A stretch of 46,179 nucleotides of DNA, from assembly GCF_003688995.1 (NCBI RefSeq), contig NZ_PENI01000054.1:1-46179 (forward strand), read 5' to 3'. Positions 16,370-24,404 of the stretch are shown here, piece by piece; position 1 is the stretch's first letter, and every line of letters starts with the position of its first letter. Under the pieces are notes generated by a model. The model was given only the letters and a program-made list of their open reading frames with translations, made no database searches and had not been told where the DNA came from. The position numbers were made by a program, and so were the translations under genes. Source of the stretch: Streptomyces shenzhenensis. Its GTDB lineage: Bacteria; Actinomycetota; Actinomycetes; Streptomycetales; Streptomycetaceae.

Positions 16370-16784
16370 TCAAGCCCGACCTCACACCTTTCGTCCGCGG
16401 GGAGCCCTACCAGGAGGCTTCCTCTGGCGCCCGCACGCTTCTGACCCTGGCCTGGCAGCTGGCTGTCTTCGAGATCGCCGTCGAAACCGGCGCCGCGCAC
16501 TCTGGCTTCCTCATGATCGACAGCCCGCAGAAGAACCTCGGCCACGGCGTCGGCAGCCTCGATGCGGTGATTGCCGATGCCCTCGCCATCGACGACTTCT
16601 ACCGCCACCTCTCTGTCTGGTTGGCAGACCGAGGCACCAAGGCTCAGCTCATCGTCGTCGACAACAGCCCGCCGCTGCTCGCGGAAGGCAGCGTGGTGGC
16701 CCGCTACAGCCGCAATGAGGATCAGCCCCCTACGGGCTGATCGAGGACGAGACCAGCGCAGAACCAGAAGAGGCCAGAGAATAG
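16370..16784 (+). pseudogene. C-terminal remnant of a large SMC/Rad50-like ATPase
   Basis: The frame from 16370 reads ...EASSGARTLLTLAWQLAVF..., then FLMIDSPQKNLGH (a Walker B plus D-loop-like segment), then WLADRGTKAQLIVVDNSPP, the ending typical of long ATPases with a split P-loop domain. The ABC-signature region is partly visible (SSGARTLL). A single-base deletion in the C-run near 16729 creates a premature TGA at 16738; restoring the frame gives PPYGLIEDETS and a natural TAG at 16782-16784. The N-terminal Walker A and coiled-coil regions are absent. Such ATPases sometimes belong to defence systems, but no partner remains here. Confidence 0.65.
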
Positions 16785-17363
16785 GACTCCACGACACTGC
16801 AGCATGACCTTGGCCCGTCCGAACGCTCTATTCCGGCACAGACGGCGATACAGGACCACAGTGAGCACGCCCTTGCCACCGTCATCGATCGACCGCAGGT
16901 GGTTCCGGCGCCGACCTACCTCTTGTTGCGGCTGGCTGAGGACGTCATCCTCCCCGTGACGGACCTGGCAGCCGATGTCCGATCCGTGCGCGGGCTCCTT
17001 CGCCCTGGACGAGGTCGGGGCGTCCTGCTGGCCGCGTTGGAGGAGTGGACACGTGAGTGCGTCCCCAGCGCTGTCTGAAGCATCGCACCATCATCCGGTT
17101 CACTGACAACGTCCTCCGGCAGGGGGGCGAGGACATCGTCGACACCCTCAAGACGATGCGCACCGAGCACCTGGAGCGGGCCCGCGCGGCGTCGGTGCGC
17201 ATCGGTGCGGTGCACTGGTGCACGCGATGCCGTGCGCTCCCGGCCTGTGGACTCCACCCGGTGGAGGCGATGTCGGGCATCGTCGGTGCGCACTGCGGCA
17301 TTGGGTGCGCGGCATCAGGTGCACTCAGTGGCCGGCCTCCCGGCCGCGGTGCGGCCCGGGCTG
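16785..17363. other. Unassigned stretch between remnants
   Basis: No frame in these ~580 bases resembles a known protein convincingly. The plus frame around 16880-17067 reads like the end of a real protein (PAPTYLLLRLAEDVILPVTDL ... LLAALEEWTREC, then a stop), and another plus frame (17090-17235) has a helical look, but neither has a start or a family I recognise. The segment is probably more decayed coding DNA. Confidence 0.35.
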
Positions 17364-18024
17364 CTACGGGCGGCGCGCCTGCCCGTCGGCCTCGCGCACC
17401 GAGCGCGGTCCATCGGCATCGTCCCGGTCGGCGTAGCGGTTCATGGCGGCGCGGACCCGGTCGGCCGCCGCGGTGAAGGCGCCCTGGAGGTGGCGCAGCC
17501 GTTCGGCCGTGAGACCGAGGGCTTCCACGTCCGTACGGAACTCCCTCAGGGCCCGCACCGCCATCAGGTCGATCGCCTCCCGGGGGCCGGCCTCCGGCTC
17601 CTTGCCGCCGCTCTTGGGATCGGCGGCCGGGGGCGCGAGCAGCTGCTTGGGCAGTGCCGCCTGCTGGTGCTGGACGCCGTACGCCCGGCTCCGCGCGGCA
17701 ACGGTGGTGCGCAGCGTCTCGCGTACCACCGCGCCAGCGAGGACGACCCGGTCGTACTGCAGCGGGACGCGGGGCATCGCCCACTCCCCCGGCTCCAGGC
17801 CCGAGGGCCAGCGTGCGGCCGGTGTACCCGGGTCGGCCGGCGGCTGACAGTCCGGGTCCGGGACAGGAGTCGGCGGGCGTCGGTCGGGTTCCAGGTCAGC
17901 CAGCAACCAGCGGGCGGTGTAGAGGCGGTAGGCGGGCATCCGGCCGCGCAGTGTCTTCGGCTCGCTGATGTCCAGGCAGTACGTGGCAAGCGCGGCGTCC
18001 ACGATCCGCTCGTCCAGGCCCGGT
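17364..18024 (-). pseudogene. Unknown protein, C-terminal remnant truncated by an IS5-type transposase
   Basis: About 215 codons are open. Their composition is protein-like: CLDISEPKTLRGRMPAYRLY near the front, a Pro-rich linker, then a helical C-terminus (IDLMAVRALREFRTDVEALG, LRHLQGAFTAAADRVRAAMNRYADR). I do not recognise the family. The 5' end is lost: just upstream the sequence switches to an IS5-type transposase in a different frame at about 18025. No start codon with a ribosome site exists, so this is a cut gene. Confidence 0.45.
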
Positions 18025-18372
18025 CGCCGCCGCTGCGGCGCGGGCGTACTCGAGGAGGGAGTTGATGACGTCGACGAGGCCGGCGCCGTCCAGGCGGTGC
18101 AGGACGGCCTGGTGCAGGCGGCTCCAGACGCCGGCTCTGGAGCAGATCAGGAAACGGCGGCGGGCGGTCGACTTCGAAATGCCGAAGCAGGGAGGCAGTA
18201 CCCGCCAGGCGCAGCCGCTGACCAGCACGTAGATGATCGCCGCGAACAACGTCTCATCAGGCGTTTCCTGCGTCCCGCCGCCCTGCGGCCGAACCCTCGA
18301 CGGAGGAATCAGCGGCTCCGCGATCTCCCACAGCCCGTCCGGAACAATCCAACTCCACGCACCCCGCCCCAT
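18025..18372 (-). pseudogene. IS5-family transposase, N-terminal part only
   Basis: From the ATG at 18372 the frame gives IVPDGLWEIAEPLIPPS, ETLFAAIIYVLVSGCAWRVLPPCFG, ARRRFLIWSRAGVW-like and HRLDGAGLVDVINSL, the standard N-terminal region of IS5/IS427-type DDE transposases. Similarity stops near 18025, before any catalytic Asp, where an unrelated frame begins. The upstream edge near 18413 abuts an amino-acid permease fragment, so the element or its remnant interrupts that gene. Confidence 0.75.
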
Positions 18373-18413
18373 ACACAGCCCAACGTCCTCCTCACCACGT
18401 GGGACACGGTCTA

Positions 18414-18590
18414 AGTCAGGAGTTCCCCCAGCACGCGCAGGACGAAGTAGACGACGACTCCCGCGATCGCGTAGCAAGCGATCACGCTGGGGCCGGTGGC
18501 GGCGATGACCGTGCCGGAACCGTAAAACAGCCCGGTACCCGATGGCGCCAGCGATCGCCATCATCTCTCCCTCTTGTAGCCTTCGTGGGG
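18414..18590 (-). pseudogene. Amino-acid permease (APC family), N-terminal fragment
   Basis: On the minus strand from 18564 the frame reads MMAIAGAIG, then after a one-base insertion GTGLFYGSGTVIAATGPSV and ACYAIAGVVVYFVLRVLGEL, followed by TAG. This is the first-helix signature (GGAIGTGLF...SG) and second helix of bacterial amino-acid permeases of about 450-500 residues. The rest of the gene is missing at the junction with the IS5-type transposase at about 18413. Confidence 0.75.
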
Positions 18591-18726
18591 CCGAGCTTTC
18601 TGGTGCGCTGTCGAGCGGACGGGATTCCCCGGGTCCGGTTGCATGTAAATCGTGCTCCTGTCGTTGTCCGGAGGGGCATGGGGGTCTTGCAGCGGGACAG
18701 GCCGCCGCGCGGTGGCTTCGGCCGTC

Positions 18727-19248
18727 TCAGGGGCGGCCGAAGGTGGCGACGCTGTCGACGCGCAGCTCGAACAGGATGCGGCGCTCGTTCCGCCCTGGCT
18801 CGCGCAACGGGTACGAACCGCTGTTGCCGGTGTACTTGGTCCACATGCGGTTCAGTTGCTCGGTCACGCGGGTGCCCTCGTCCGGATCGTCCTCGGAGAC
18901 CTCCCGGATCACCGTGGCCTTGATGCTCAGCCAGTGGTAGGCGTTCTGCGGGTTCATCAGCAGGAACGAAGCCTGCGGCGTGCTACGCAGCCACTCCACC
19001 TTCTTGCGATGGGACGCCAGGTTGAGCAGAACCTTGTCGTCCTCGTAGTCGAACCAGACCGGAGTCAGGTTCGGCCGCCCCCTGCTTCCCGTCACCGCCA
19101 CGACGGCAGTGACGGGCCCGTTGAGCAACTGCTTGTACACCGGGTCCAGGTCATTCAGGCCGCGCACGGCCGCGCGATCGCCGACCTCGAACTGGCCTGC
19201 CTGTGTGCCCTCGGCGACGTCCCGGAACTTCGATACAGCGATGGACAT
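18727..19248 (-). CDS. PPOX-class F420-dependent oxidoreductase
   Basis: A 173-residue split beta-barrel flavin/deazaflavin-binding protein of the pyridoxamine-phosphate-oxidase-like class. Characteristic pieces are TAVVAVTGSRGRPNLTPVWFDYEDDKVLLNLASHRKK read in order (the VW-F and N-A-x-x-RKK contacts with cofactor phosphate), ASFLLMNPQNAYHWLSIKATV and a C-terminal strand RRILFELRVDSVATFG. Family members use F420 or FMN and act on varied substrates. It ends 154 bp before the permease fragment and is separated by 264 bp from the aldolase operon. The ATG at 19248 follows AGGGAG. Confidence 0.88.
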   Translation of the reverse strand: MSIAVSKFRDVAEGTQAGQFEVGDRAAVRGLNDLDPVYKQLLNGPVTAVVAVTGSRGRPNLTPVWFDYEDDKVLLNLASHRKKVEWLRSTPQASFLLMNPQNAYHWLSIKATVIREVSEDDPDEGTRVTEQLNRMWTKYTGNSGSYPLREPGRNERRILFELRVDSVATFGRP

Positions 19249-19449
19249 CGTGCTCTCCCTGATCTCGGCCCATCCGGTTGCGTTGACCGTAGGCCGCGGC
19301 TCAGTGCGTTATGGATGGGTGCGGGAACAGTCCTTGTCGGAGATGCTGTGGCTGGCCACAGGTTGCAGCGGACGCTCAGGGCGGCGGTGCTCTCGCGCAT
19401 GCTCGCGCGCGCCCTGTGGGGCTGCGGCCCTGGCTTTTACCAGTTTCGT

Positions 19450-19489
19450 CCACGTCGAAGACGTCGAGTCAGACGGTACCTCGACGTGG
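19450..19489 (-). terminator. Hairpin downstream of the aldolase gene
   Basis: Arms CCACGTCGA (19450-19458) and TCGACGTGG (19481-19489) pair perfectly around a 22-base loop, about 24 bases past the aldolase stop. It probably ends the minus-strand operon. The remainder of the spacer 19249-19512 shows nothing else. Confidence 0.5.
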
Positions 19490-19512
19490 AGGCTCTCGGC
19501 TGCGCGTGGTGG

Positions 19513-20568
19513 TCAGTCGGCGGAGTGCCGACGGATGGCGTCGAGCAAGTCGTCGACATCCTGTTCCGACGTGGCGAAGGAGGTTACGAAACGGGCGACG
19601 CCGGGGTCCCAGCGGTCGTGGTAGAAGACGTATCCCTCGGCGAGGAGCCCCTTGGTGACCTGCTCGGGCAGGTGGCAGAAGAGCATGTTGGCGTCGACCG
19701 TGCCGAGGCGGCCGATCTCGGGGATCTTGTCCAGGCCCTCCTGGAGGCGGGCGGCCATGGCGTTGGCGTGAGCGGCGTTGCGGAGCCACAGGTCGTCGGC
19801 GAGGTAGGCGCCCACCTGGGCTGAATGGAAGCGCATCTTGGCGGGGAGTTGGCCTGCGCGTTTGGCGCGGAAGGTGAGTTCGGTGGTGAGCGAGCGGTCG
19901 AAGACGACGATCGCGTCGGCGGTCATCGTGCCGTTCTTGGTGGCCCCGAATGACAGCAGATCGACGCCGGCCCGCCAAGTCAGCTCGGCGGGCGTACAGC
20001 CCAGGGACGCGACGGCTCCGGCGAAGCGCGCGCCGTCCATGTGCAAGCGCAGGCCCGCGTCCTTGGTGATGGACCCGAGGACCGAGAGCTCGTCGAGGGT
20101 GTAGACCGCTCCGGTCTCGGTGGCCTGGGTGACGCTCACCGCGGATGGCTGCGCGCTGTGTTTGTCTCCGGCCATGTGCCCTACGGCCGTCCGGAGTTCA
20201 CCGGGATCGATCTTGGCGTCGCCACCGCCGAGCAGAACGAGTTTGGCGCCCGCGGTGTAGAACTCGGGTGCCCCGCACTCGTCGTGGTTGATGTGGCTGT
20301 CGCGGTGACACAGCACGCTGCCCCACGGCGGGGTGAGGGCGGCCAGGCTCAGGGCGTTCGCAGCGGTTCCCGTGGAGACCAGCAGGACGTCGACGTCCCG
20401 CTCGAATATCTCGCTCAGCTGGCGGTTGACATCGGCCGTGTAGGCATCCGCGCCGTAGGGCAGGGCGGGACCGGACGCTGCCCGCGCGACCGCTTCCAGG
20501 ATTTCCGGTGAGGTGGGGGCGGTGTTGTCGCTGCTGAAAGTACGTGTCAGAGGCCTTGTGGAAGTCAC
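19513..20568 (-). CDS. Threonine-aldolase-like PLP enzyme
   Basis: A 351-residue fold-type I PLP enzyme of the beta-eliminating-lyase/threonine aldolase family, which cleaves beta-hydroxy-alpha-amino acids to glycine and an aldehyde. FSSDNTAPTSPEIL is near 11-24, STGTAAN (65-71) binds the phosphate, HMDGAR (176-181) holds the Asp that contacts the pyridine N, and Lys211 in LLSFGATKNG is the Schiff-base lysine. The start is the GTG at 20568 (AAGGA 7 bases upstream); an in-frame extension to 21372 is random sequence antisense to the cupin gene. It lies in a divergent catabolic cluster, which may mean it acts on a hydroxylated amino acid other than threonine. Confidence 0.88.
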   Translation of the reverse strand: MTSTRPLTRTFSSDNTAPTSPEILEAVARAASGPALPYGADAYTADVNRQLSEIFERDVDVLLVSTGTAANALSLAALTPPWGSVLCHRDSHINHDECGAPEFYTAGAKLVLLGGGDAKIDPGELRTAVGHMAGDKHSAQPSAVSVTQATETGAVYTLDELSVLGSITKDAGLRLHMDGARFAGAVASLGCTPAELTWRAGVDLLSFGATKNGTMTADAIVVFDRSLTTELTFRAKRAGQLPAKMRFHSAQVGAYLADDLWLRNAAHANAMAARLQEGLDKIPEIGRLGTVDANMLFCHLPEQVTKGLLAEGYVFYHDRWDPGVARFVTSFATSEQDVDDLLDAIRRHSAD

Positions 20569-20708
20569 GGTCGGGTCCTTGTGTCGTTTCGTCGGCGGGC
20601 GAGCGTTGTTTCTGCCGGGGCCTGGAACCTCGGTCCCAGAGGACGCGACGAGCCGCCGCAGGCTGTGGAGCCTACGGCGGCGTGGTCGCTGTCCTTGTTG
20701 CACAGGGA

Positions 20709-21155
20709 TCAAGGATGTGTGTAGTCGACTGCGGCGGGCTCGGCGTACTCGTCGAGTTCGGGGAGGTTCACCACGATGGGGTCGATGCCGGAGCGGACGA
20801 CGGCCCAGACGGTCTCGAACTCCGGGGAGGCGTTGATCTCCTGGTGTACGACGTGGGCCGGGATGAACACGAAGTCGCCGGGCCCGGCTTCGGCGACGTT
20901 CTCCAGCTTGTCGCCCCAGCGGTATCGGGCGGTGCCGCTGATGACGTAGAGGACGGTCTCCTGGTCGCCGTGGTGGTGTGCGCCGGTGGCGGCACCTGGC
21001 CGTACGGTGCTTTGGAAGGCCGACAGATGGGCCGCGCCGGGGTTTCGGCTGTCGAAGGCGACCTTGCGGATCAGGCCGGGTGTCTGCGGGGTGTTGCCGT
21101 CGAGCTGGTCCTGGTGCACGACGCGGATCTGGGGTTCGGAGTGGTTCTCGCCCAT
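20709..21155 (-). CDS. Small single-domain cupin
   Basis: A 148-residue cupin. Motif 1 supplies His60, His62 and Glu66 (GAHHHGDQETVLYVISG) and motif 2 supplies His104 (GDFVFIPAHVVHQE), a full set of metal ligands, so an enzyme (dioxygenase or isomerase) or a small-molecule binding protein is possible. It lies 17 bp after the membrane protein and 140 bp before the aldolase, on the same strand, and so is probably in one operon. The substrate cannot be deduced. Confidence 0.85.
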   Translation of the reverse strand: MGENHSEPQIRVVHQDQLDGNTPQTPGLIRKVAFDSRNPGAAHLSAFQSTVRPGAATGAHHHGDQETVLYVISGTARYRWGDKLENVAEAGPGDFVFIPAHVVHQEINASPEFETVWAVVRSGIDPIVVNLPELDEYAEPAAVDYTHP

Positions 21156-21172
21156 GAGGTACTTCTCCTCGG

Positions 21173-22345
21173 TCAGGTTGTGCGGTGGGTGCCGGCCAGC
21201 GGCCAGGAGTCTCCTCCGATGACGAACAGGAGGAGCCAGACAATGGCCAGGTCCATGAAGCCGAGGGCGTTGCCCGCGATACCGGGAGCGATCGTCGGCT
21301 CATGGAGGATGTGGGCGGCGACCAGCCGGTAGTACACCGTGAAGGTGACGACCGCGAGCGCCAGCGTGACAAGGATGCGCAGGCACCGGTTCCGTGCCGG
21401 GCTGAGGTGATGGGGTCTGTTTCCCGCGCAGTTGGCCCAGAAGATGATCCAGAAGACCCAGCAGACTCCGAGCTGGGCGGGAAAGAGACTGAGTCCGTCA
21501 GAGCCGATGGCGGCTCGTGCGTCGCCTCCCAGCAAGAGGCGGCTCACTCCCGAGAGCGCGAAGTAGAGGCAGGTTCCGACGACCACGTTGCCCACGGTGG
21601 TGAAGAGAAACCAGCGGGCGCCACCCTTCATCGCCTTCCAGGGCTGGTTGTCGGTGAGATTGCCGGTGACGATGATCGATACGACCATCGAGTAGAAGAG
21701 GCCGACGACCTCGTTGACGGTCAGCGGCGCTTCCCTGACGCTGGTCCAACTGGCCAGCACAGGAAGGGCGAAGACGCTGTAGAGGACGATGCTCGCGACC
21801 GTGGAGACGGCGATCTCGGCGATCCCGGCCCATGGCTGGGCGAGACCGAGCGTCTTCCATGGGCGATGCTCGAACACGGTCGCGGAGGGCACATTCGTCA
21901 CGAAGACGAAGAGGACGAAGATCGCTCCGATGAAGTAGCCCACGCCACCGGCGCGTTCTGGAGCGAAGCTGCGGTCCACCGAACTCCACACCAGGGCGAG
22001 CAGGGACGTGAGCCCTACGCCCGAGCCGATGGTGACCACGGCGAATGCCAGGCCCCTCAGGGGCTGTGCGAGCCGGTCGAAGCCCTTCAGTTCCAGGTTG
22101 AAGGCAAGACAGACGACGGCGAAGAGAGTCCAGAAGATCACGGCGTTCGCCGGGTTGCCGTAGACGTCCAGCACGCTCCACCGGGGGTCGATGAAGAGCC
22201 ACCAGGAAGCGAGCGACAACACGGTCACGATCAGCAGGGTCGCACCAGCTTTTCGCGCTTCCGCGGAGGGCGGGGCAGTGGGTTCGGGAGCGATGCCGGG
22301 TGTCGGCGTGGCCACGGGTATCGCCGCTTGTGGGCTGTCGTGCAT
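21173..22345 (-). CDS. Polytopic membrane protein of unknown family, possible transporter
   Basis: A 390-residue protein with a Pro-rich cytoplasmic N-terminus (1-32) and about ten hydrophobic helices, among them GATLLIVTVLSLASWWLFI, AVIFWTLFAVVCLAFNLEL, YFIGAIFVLFVFVTNVP and VCWVFWIIFWANCAG. Paired phrases (TVFEHRPWKTLGLAQPWAGI and LTDNQPWKAMKGGARWFLFT) suggest an internal repeat. I do not recognise a named family. A ribosome site GGGGAGG sits 5 bases before the ATG. The close spacing to the cupin and its place among catabolic enzymes suggest uptake of the pathway substrate, but this is inference. Confidence 0.7.
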   Translation of the reverse strand: MHDSPQAAIPVATPTPGIAPEPTAPPSAEARKAGATLLIVTVLSLASWWLFIDPRWSVLDVYGNPANAVIFWTLFAVVCLAFNLELKGFDRLAQPLRGLAFAVVTIGSGVGLTSLLALVWSSVDRSFAPERAGGVGYFIGAIFVLFVFVTNVPSATVFEHRPWKTLGLAQPWAGIAEIAVSTVASIVLYSVFALPVLASWTSVREAPLTVNEVVGLFYSMVVSIIVTGNLTDNQPWKAMKGGARWFLFTTVGNVVVGTCLYFALSGVSRLLLGGDARAAIGSDGLSLFPAQLGVCWVFWIIFWANCAGNRPHHLSPARNRCLRILVTLALAVVTFTVYYRLVAAHILHEPTIAPGIAGNALGFMDLAIVWLLLFVIGGDSWPLAGTHRTT

Positions 22346-22455
22346 GGGTCCTCCCCGCGTCGTTGCTGGGTGAGGACATGGTCATCTCCGCGCCACACAA
22401 TCCGTGCTGTGGCGATGCACAGTCTTTGCCGCGATCGCTGTGCCCTATGACATGG

Positions 22456-24258
22456 TCAGAGGAAGCGGGTGATGTCGTCGATCGCCAGCGCCATACGCAG
22501 CGTGGTGAGGTCGCCGACGCTGCTCAGGGAGATGTTCAGCAGGCTCTCGATGCGCTTGATGCGCAGACCGACCGTGTTGGCGTGGATGAAGAGCGCCTCC
22601 GCGGTGGCAGAGGTGCTGAGATCGTGGTCGAGGTAGGTGCGCAAGGTGCCGACCAGTTCCGTGCCCCGCTGCCGGTCGTAGTCGTGCAGGGGACCGATCC
22701 AACGCGCGGCGAGGACCCCCACGCGATGGGGGTCGACGTCGGCGAGGAGCATGCCGAGCACTCCCGCTGAGGCGACGGTGAGGATGTCCTCGTCGGGCGT
22801 GTGGGGAAGGAGCCGGAGCAGCCCGGTGACCTGGCGGAACGCCCCCGACAGGTGTCCGGGCTCGGGGCAGGTCTCGCTCATGGCCACGCGTACGCCGCCC
22901 TCCATCGCCTGGCACGCGACAGTGTGTATGTGCCGCGCCAGCTCCTCGACCTCTGGGGCGTCCCCCGCCGGCGCCACGATCGTGATCACTCCGTCGCGCA
23001 GCGCGAGAAGCGGTTTCGGCCGGGCTCGGGACAGCACGAGGGACTGCACCAGGCGGAGCAGTTCGGCGGTGACCGTCTCACCTGCCTCCCCGGCCTCTTC
23101 GTGTCGGATGGCCAGTACGCGCTGAGGGAGCCGAAGATCGCTGCCCAGCCGGTCACCGCGTGCGATCAGCACCTCCGGGTCGGTGACGCTGCCGGCGGCG
23201 AGTTCGGAGACCAGATCTCCGCGCAACTGCCACTGGGCGTCGACCACGGCCCGCCGGCGCAGCATCTCCAGGCCGAGCACGACCGCGGCCTGCGCGATGG
23301 CGCGCAGACGCACGTCGTCGTCCTCCGCCTCGCCGGCCAGCCACAGCACGCCCAGTGTTTCCTCGCCCACGCGAACCGGCCCCGCCAGGAGACCGGGAAA
23401 CGCCTCGGAGGAGACCACCGGAGAAGCGCCGGCCACAAGGCTGAGGAGTGATGCGTGCGGCTGCTGCCCGGACAGCCAGTCCGGCGGGCGTACGGAAACC
23501 CCGGCTCGGGGCACGCTGGCGAGGATCTGCCCGGAGACGTCCTGGACCACGACGGCACGGTCCGCGATCTCGGCCAGCGCGGCGGCGATGTCACTGACCC
23601 CGCCGCCGCGCCGGGCCACGCCGATGAACCGGTCATGGATGGCGGCGTGCTGCCGCAGCAGGTCGTTCAGCGAACTCAGCTCACGCAGACGACTGCGGTC
23701 ACGGACCAGCTGGGCGCTGGTCTCCAGGGCGATGCCGGCATGGCTGGCGAGGACCTGCAGCAACTGCAGCCCCCCAGGACCCAGGCGGCGCGGATCGCTG
23801 CCGTAGACGTTCATCGTGCCCACGGTCTCGCCCTGGTTGCGCAGGGGCACCGCCGCCATCGAGCGGTGTCCGTGCTCCTGGGCGGCTCTGGCCCATGGAC
23901 CGTAGGAGGGGTCGCGGGAGATGTCCTCGACGATCACCGGGGAGCCCTCTATGAAGGCCCTGCGGGACGGACTTCCGGTGAAGGTGTCTTCGGGGACCAG
24001 GAACAGCGGTGACTCCTCGTTCACCAGCCGGACATAGCTCAGGCTCAGCCCCCAGCATCCTTCGATGCGCAGGACTTTTCGGTCGTCGTCGACCAGCAGC
24101 ACGGCAGCGCTCTCGTAGCCGAGCAGATCGCAGGCGGTGCGGGCGATCTGTTCCAGGAGTCCTGGCAGGTCACGCCGCTGGTTCACCGCGATGGCCAGTT
24201 CGTCGATGGCGCTCATCCAGCGCAGCAGATCCGGTGGTGCGGACGACACGGACGTCAT
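22456..24258 (-). CDS. GAF-PucR family transcriptional regulator
   Basis: A 600-residue regulator. Residues about 20-180 form a GAF domain (LLEQIARTACDLLGYESAAVLLVDD, then RSMAAVPLRNQGETVGTMNVYGSD). A middle region of about 200-530 follows, with a probable second sensor portion. The PucR C-terminal helix-turn-helix (about 540-597) shows LRTYLDHDLSTSATAEALFIH-x-NTVGLRIKRIESLL. Such proteins usually activate catabolic genes when a metabolite binds. The ATG at 24258 has GGGAGG 4 bases upstream. It is divergent from the FAD hydroxylase and leads the minus-strand gene set, so it probably controls both directions. Confidence 0.88.
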   Translation of the reverse strand: MTSVSSAPPDLLRWMSAIDELAIAVNQRRDLPGLLEQIARTACDLLGYESAAVLLVDDDRKVLRIEGCWGLSLSYVRLVNEESPLFLVPEDTFTGSPSRRAFIEGSPVIVEDISRDPSYGPWARAAQEHGHRSMAAVPLRNQGETVGTMNVYGSDPRRLGPGGLQLLQVLASHAGIALETSAQLVRDRSRLRELSSLNDLLRQHAAIHDRFIGVARRGGGVSDIAAALAEIADRAVVVQDVSGQILASVPRAGVSVRPPDWLSGQQPHASLLSLVAGASPVVSSEAFPGLLAGPVRVGEETLGVLWLAGEAEDDDVRLRAIAQAAVVLGLEMLRRRAVVDAQWQLRGDLVSELAAGSVTDPEVLIARGDRLGSDLRLPQRVLAIRHEEAGEAGETVTAELLRLVQSLVLSRARPKPLLALRDGVITIVAPAGDAPEVEELARHIHTVACQAMEGGVRVAMSETCPEPGHLSGAFRQVTGLLRLLPHTPDEDILTVASAGVLGMLLADVDPHRVGVLAARWIGPLHDYDRQRGTELVGTLRTYLDHDLSTSATAEALFIHANTVGLRIKRIESLLNISLSSVGDLTTLRMALAIDDITRFL

Positions 24259-24284
24259 CGATACCTCCCAGCAGACACCTTTCG

Positions 24285-24297
24285 GGGGTATCACCCC
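24285..24297. promoter_or_regulatory. Short palindrome in the PucR/FAD-hydroxylase divergent region
   Basis: GGGGT-ATC-ACCCC, a perfect 5+5 inverted repeat, lies 27 bases upstream of the PucR start and 108 bases upstream of the hydroxylase start. It may be an operator or part of the PucR-gene leader. Only one copy was found, so its role is uncertain. Confidence 0.35.
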
Positions 24298-24404
24298 TGT
24301 GTTCGTTCCCATTCTATTGGTGAAGTCCTGTGGTGCTACACATCGGGTGTCTCGCTACGGCGGGGTGACCATGGCGTTCACCACCCCCTGGGCGAGAGGA
24401 ATCC

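Noticed and set aside
17057..18065. Plus-strand frames suggesting a gene over the IS5 and unknown remnants
   Set aside because: No domain or codon bias; the minus strand gives recognisable transposase and protein-like sequence.
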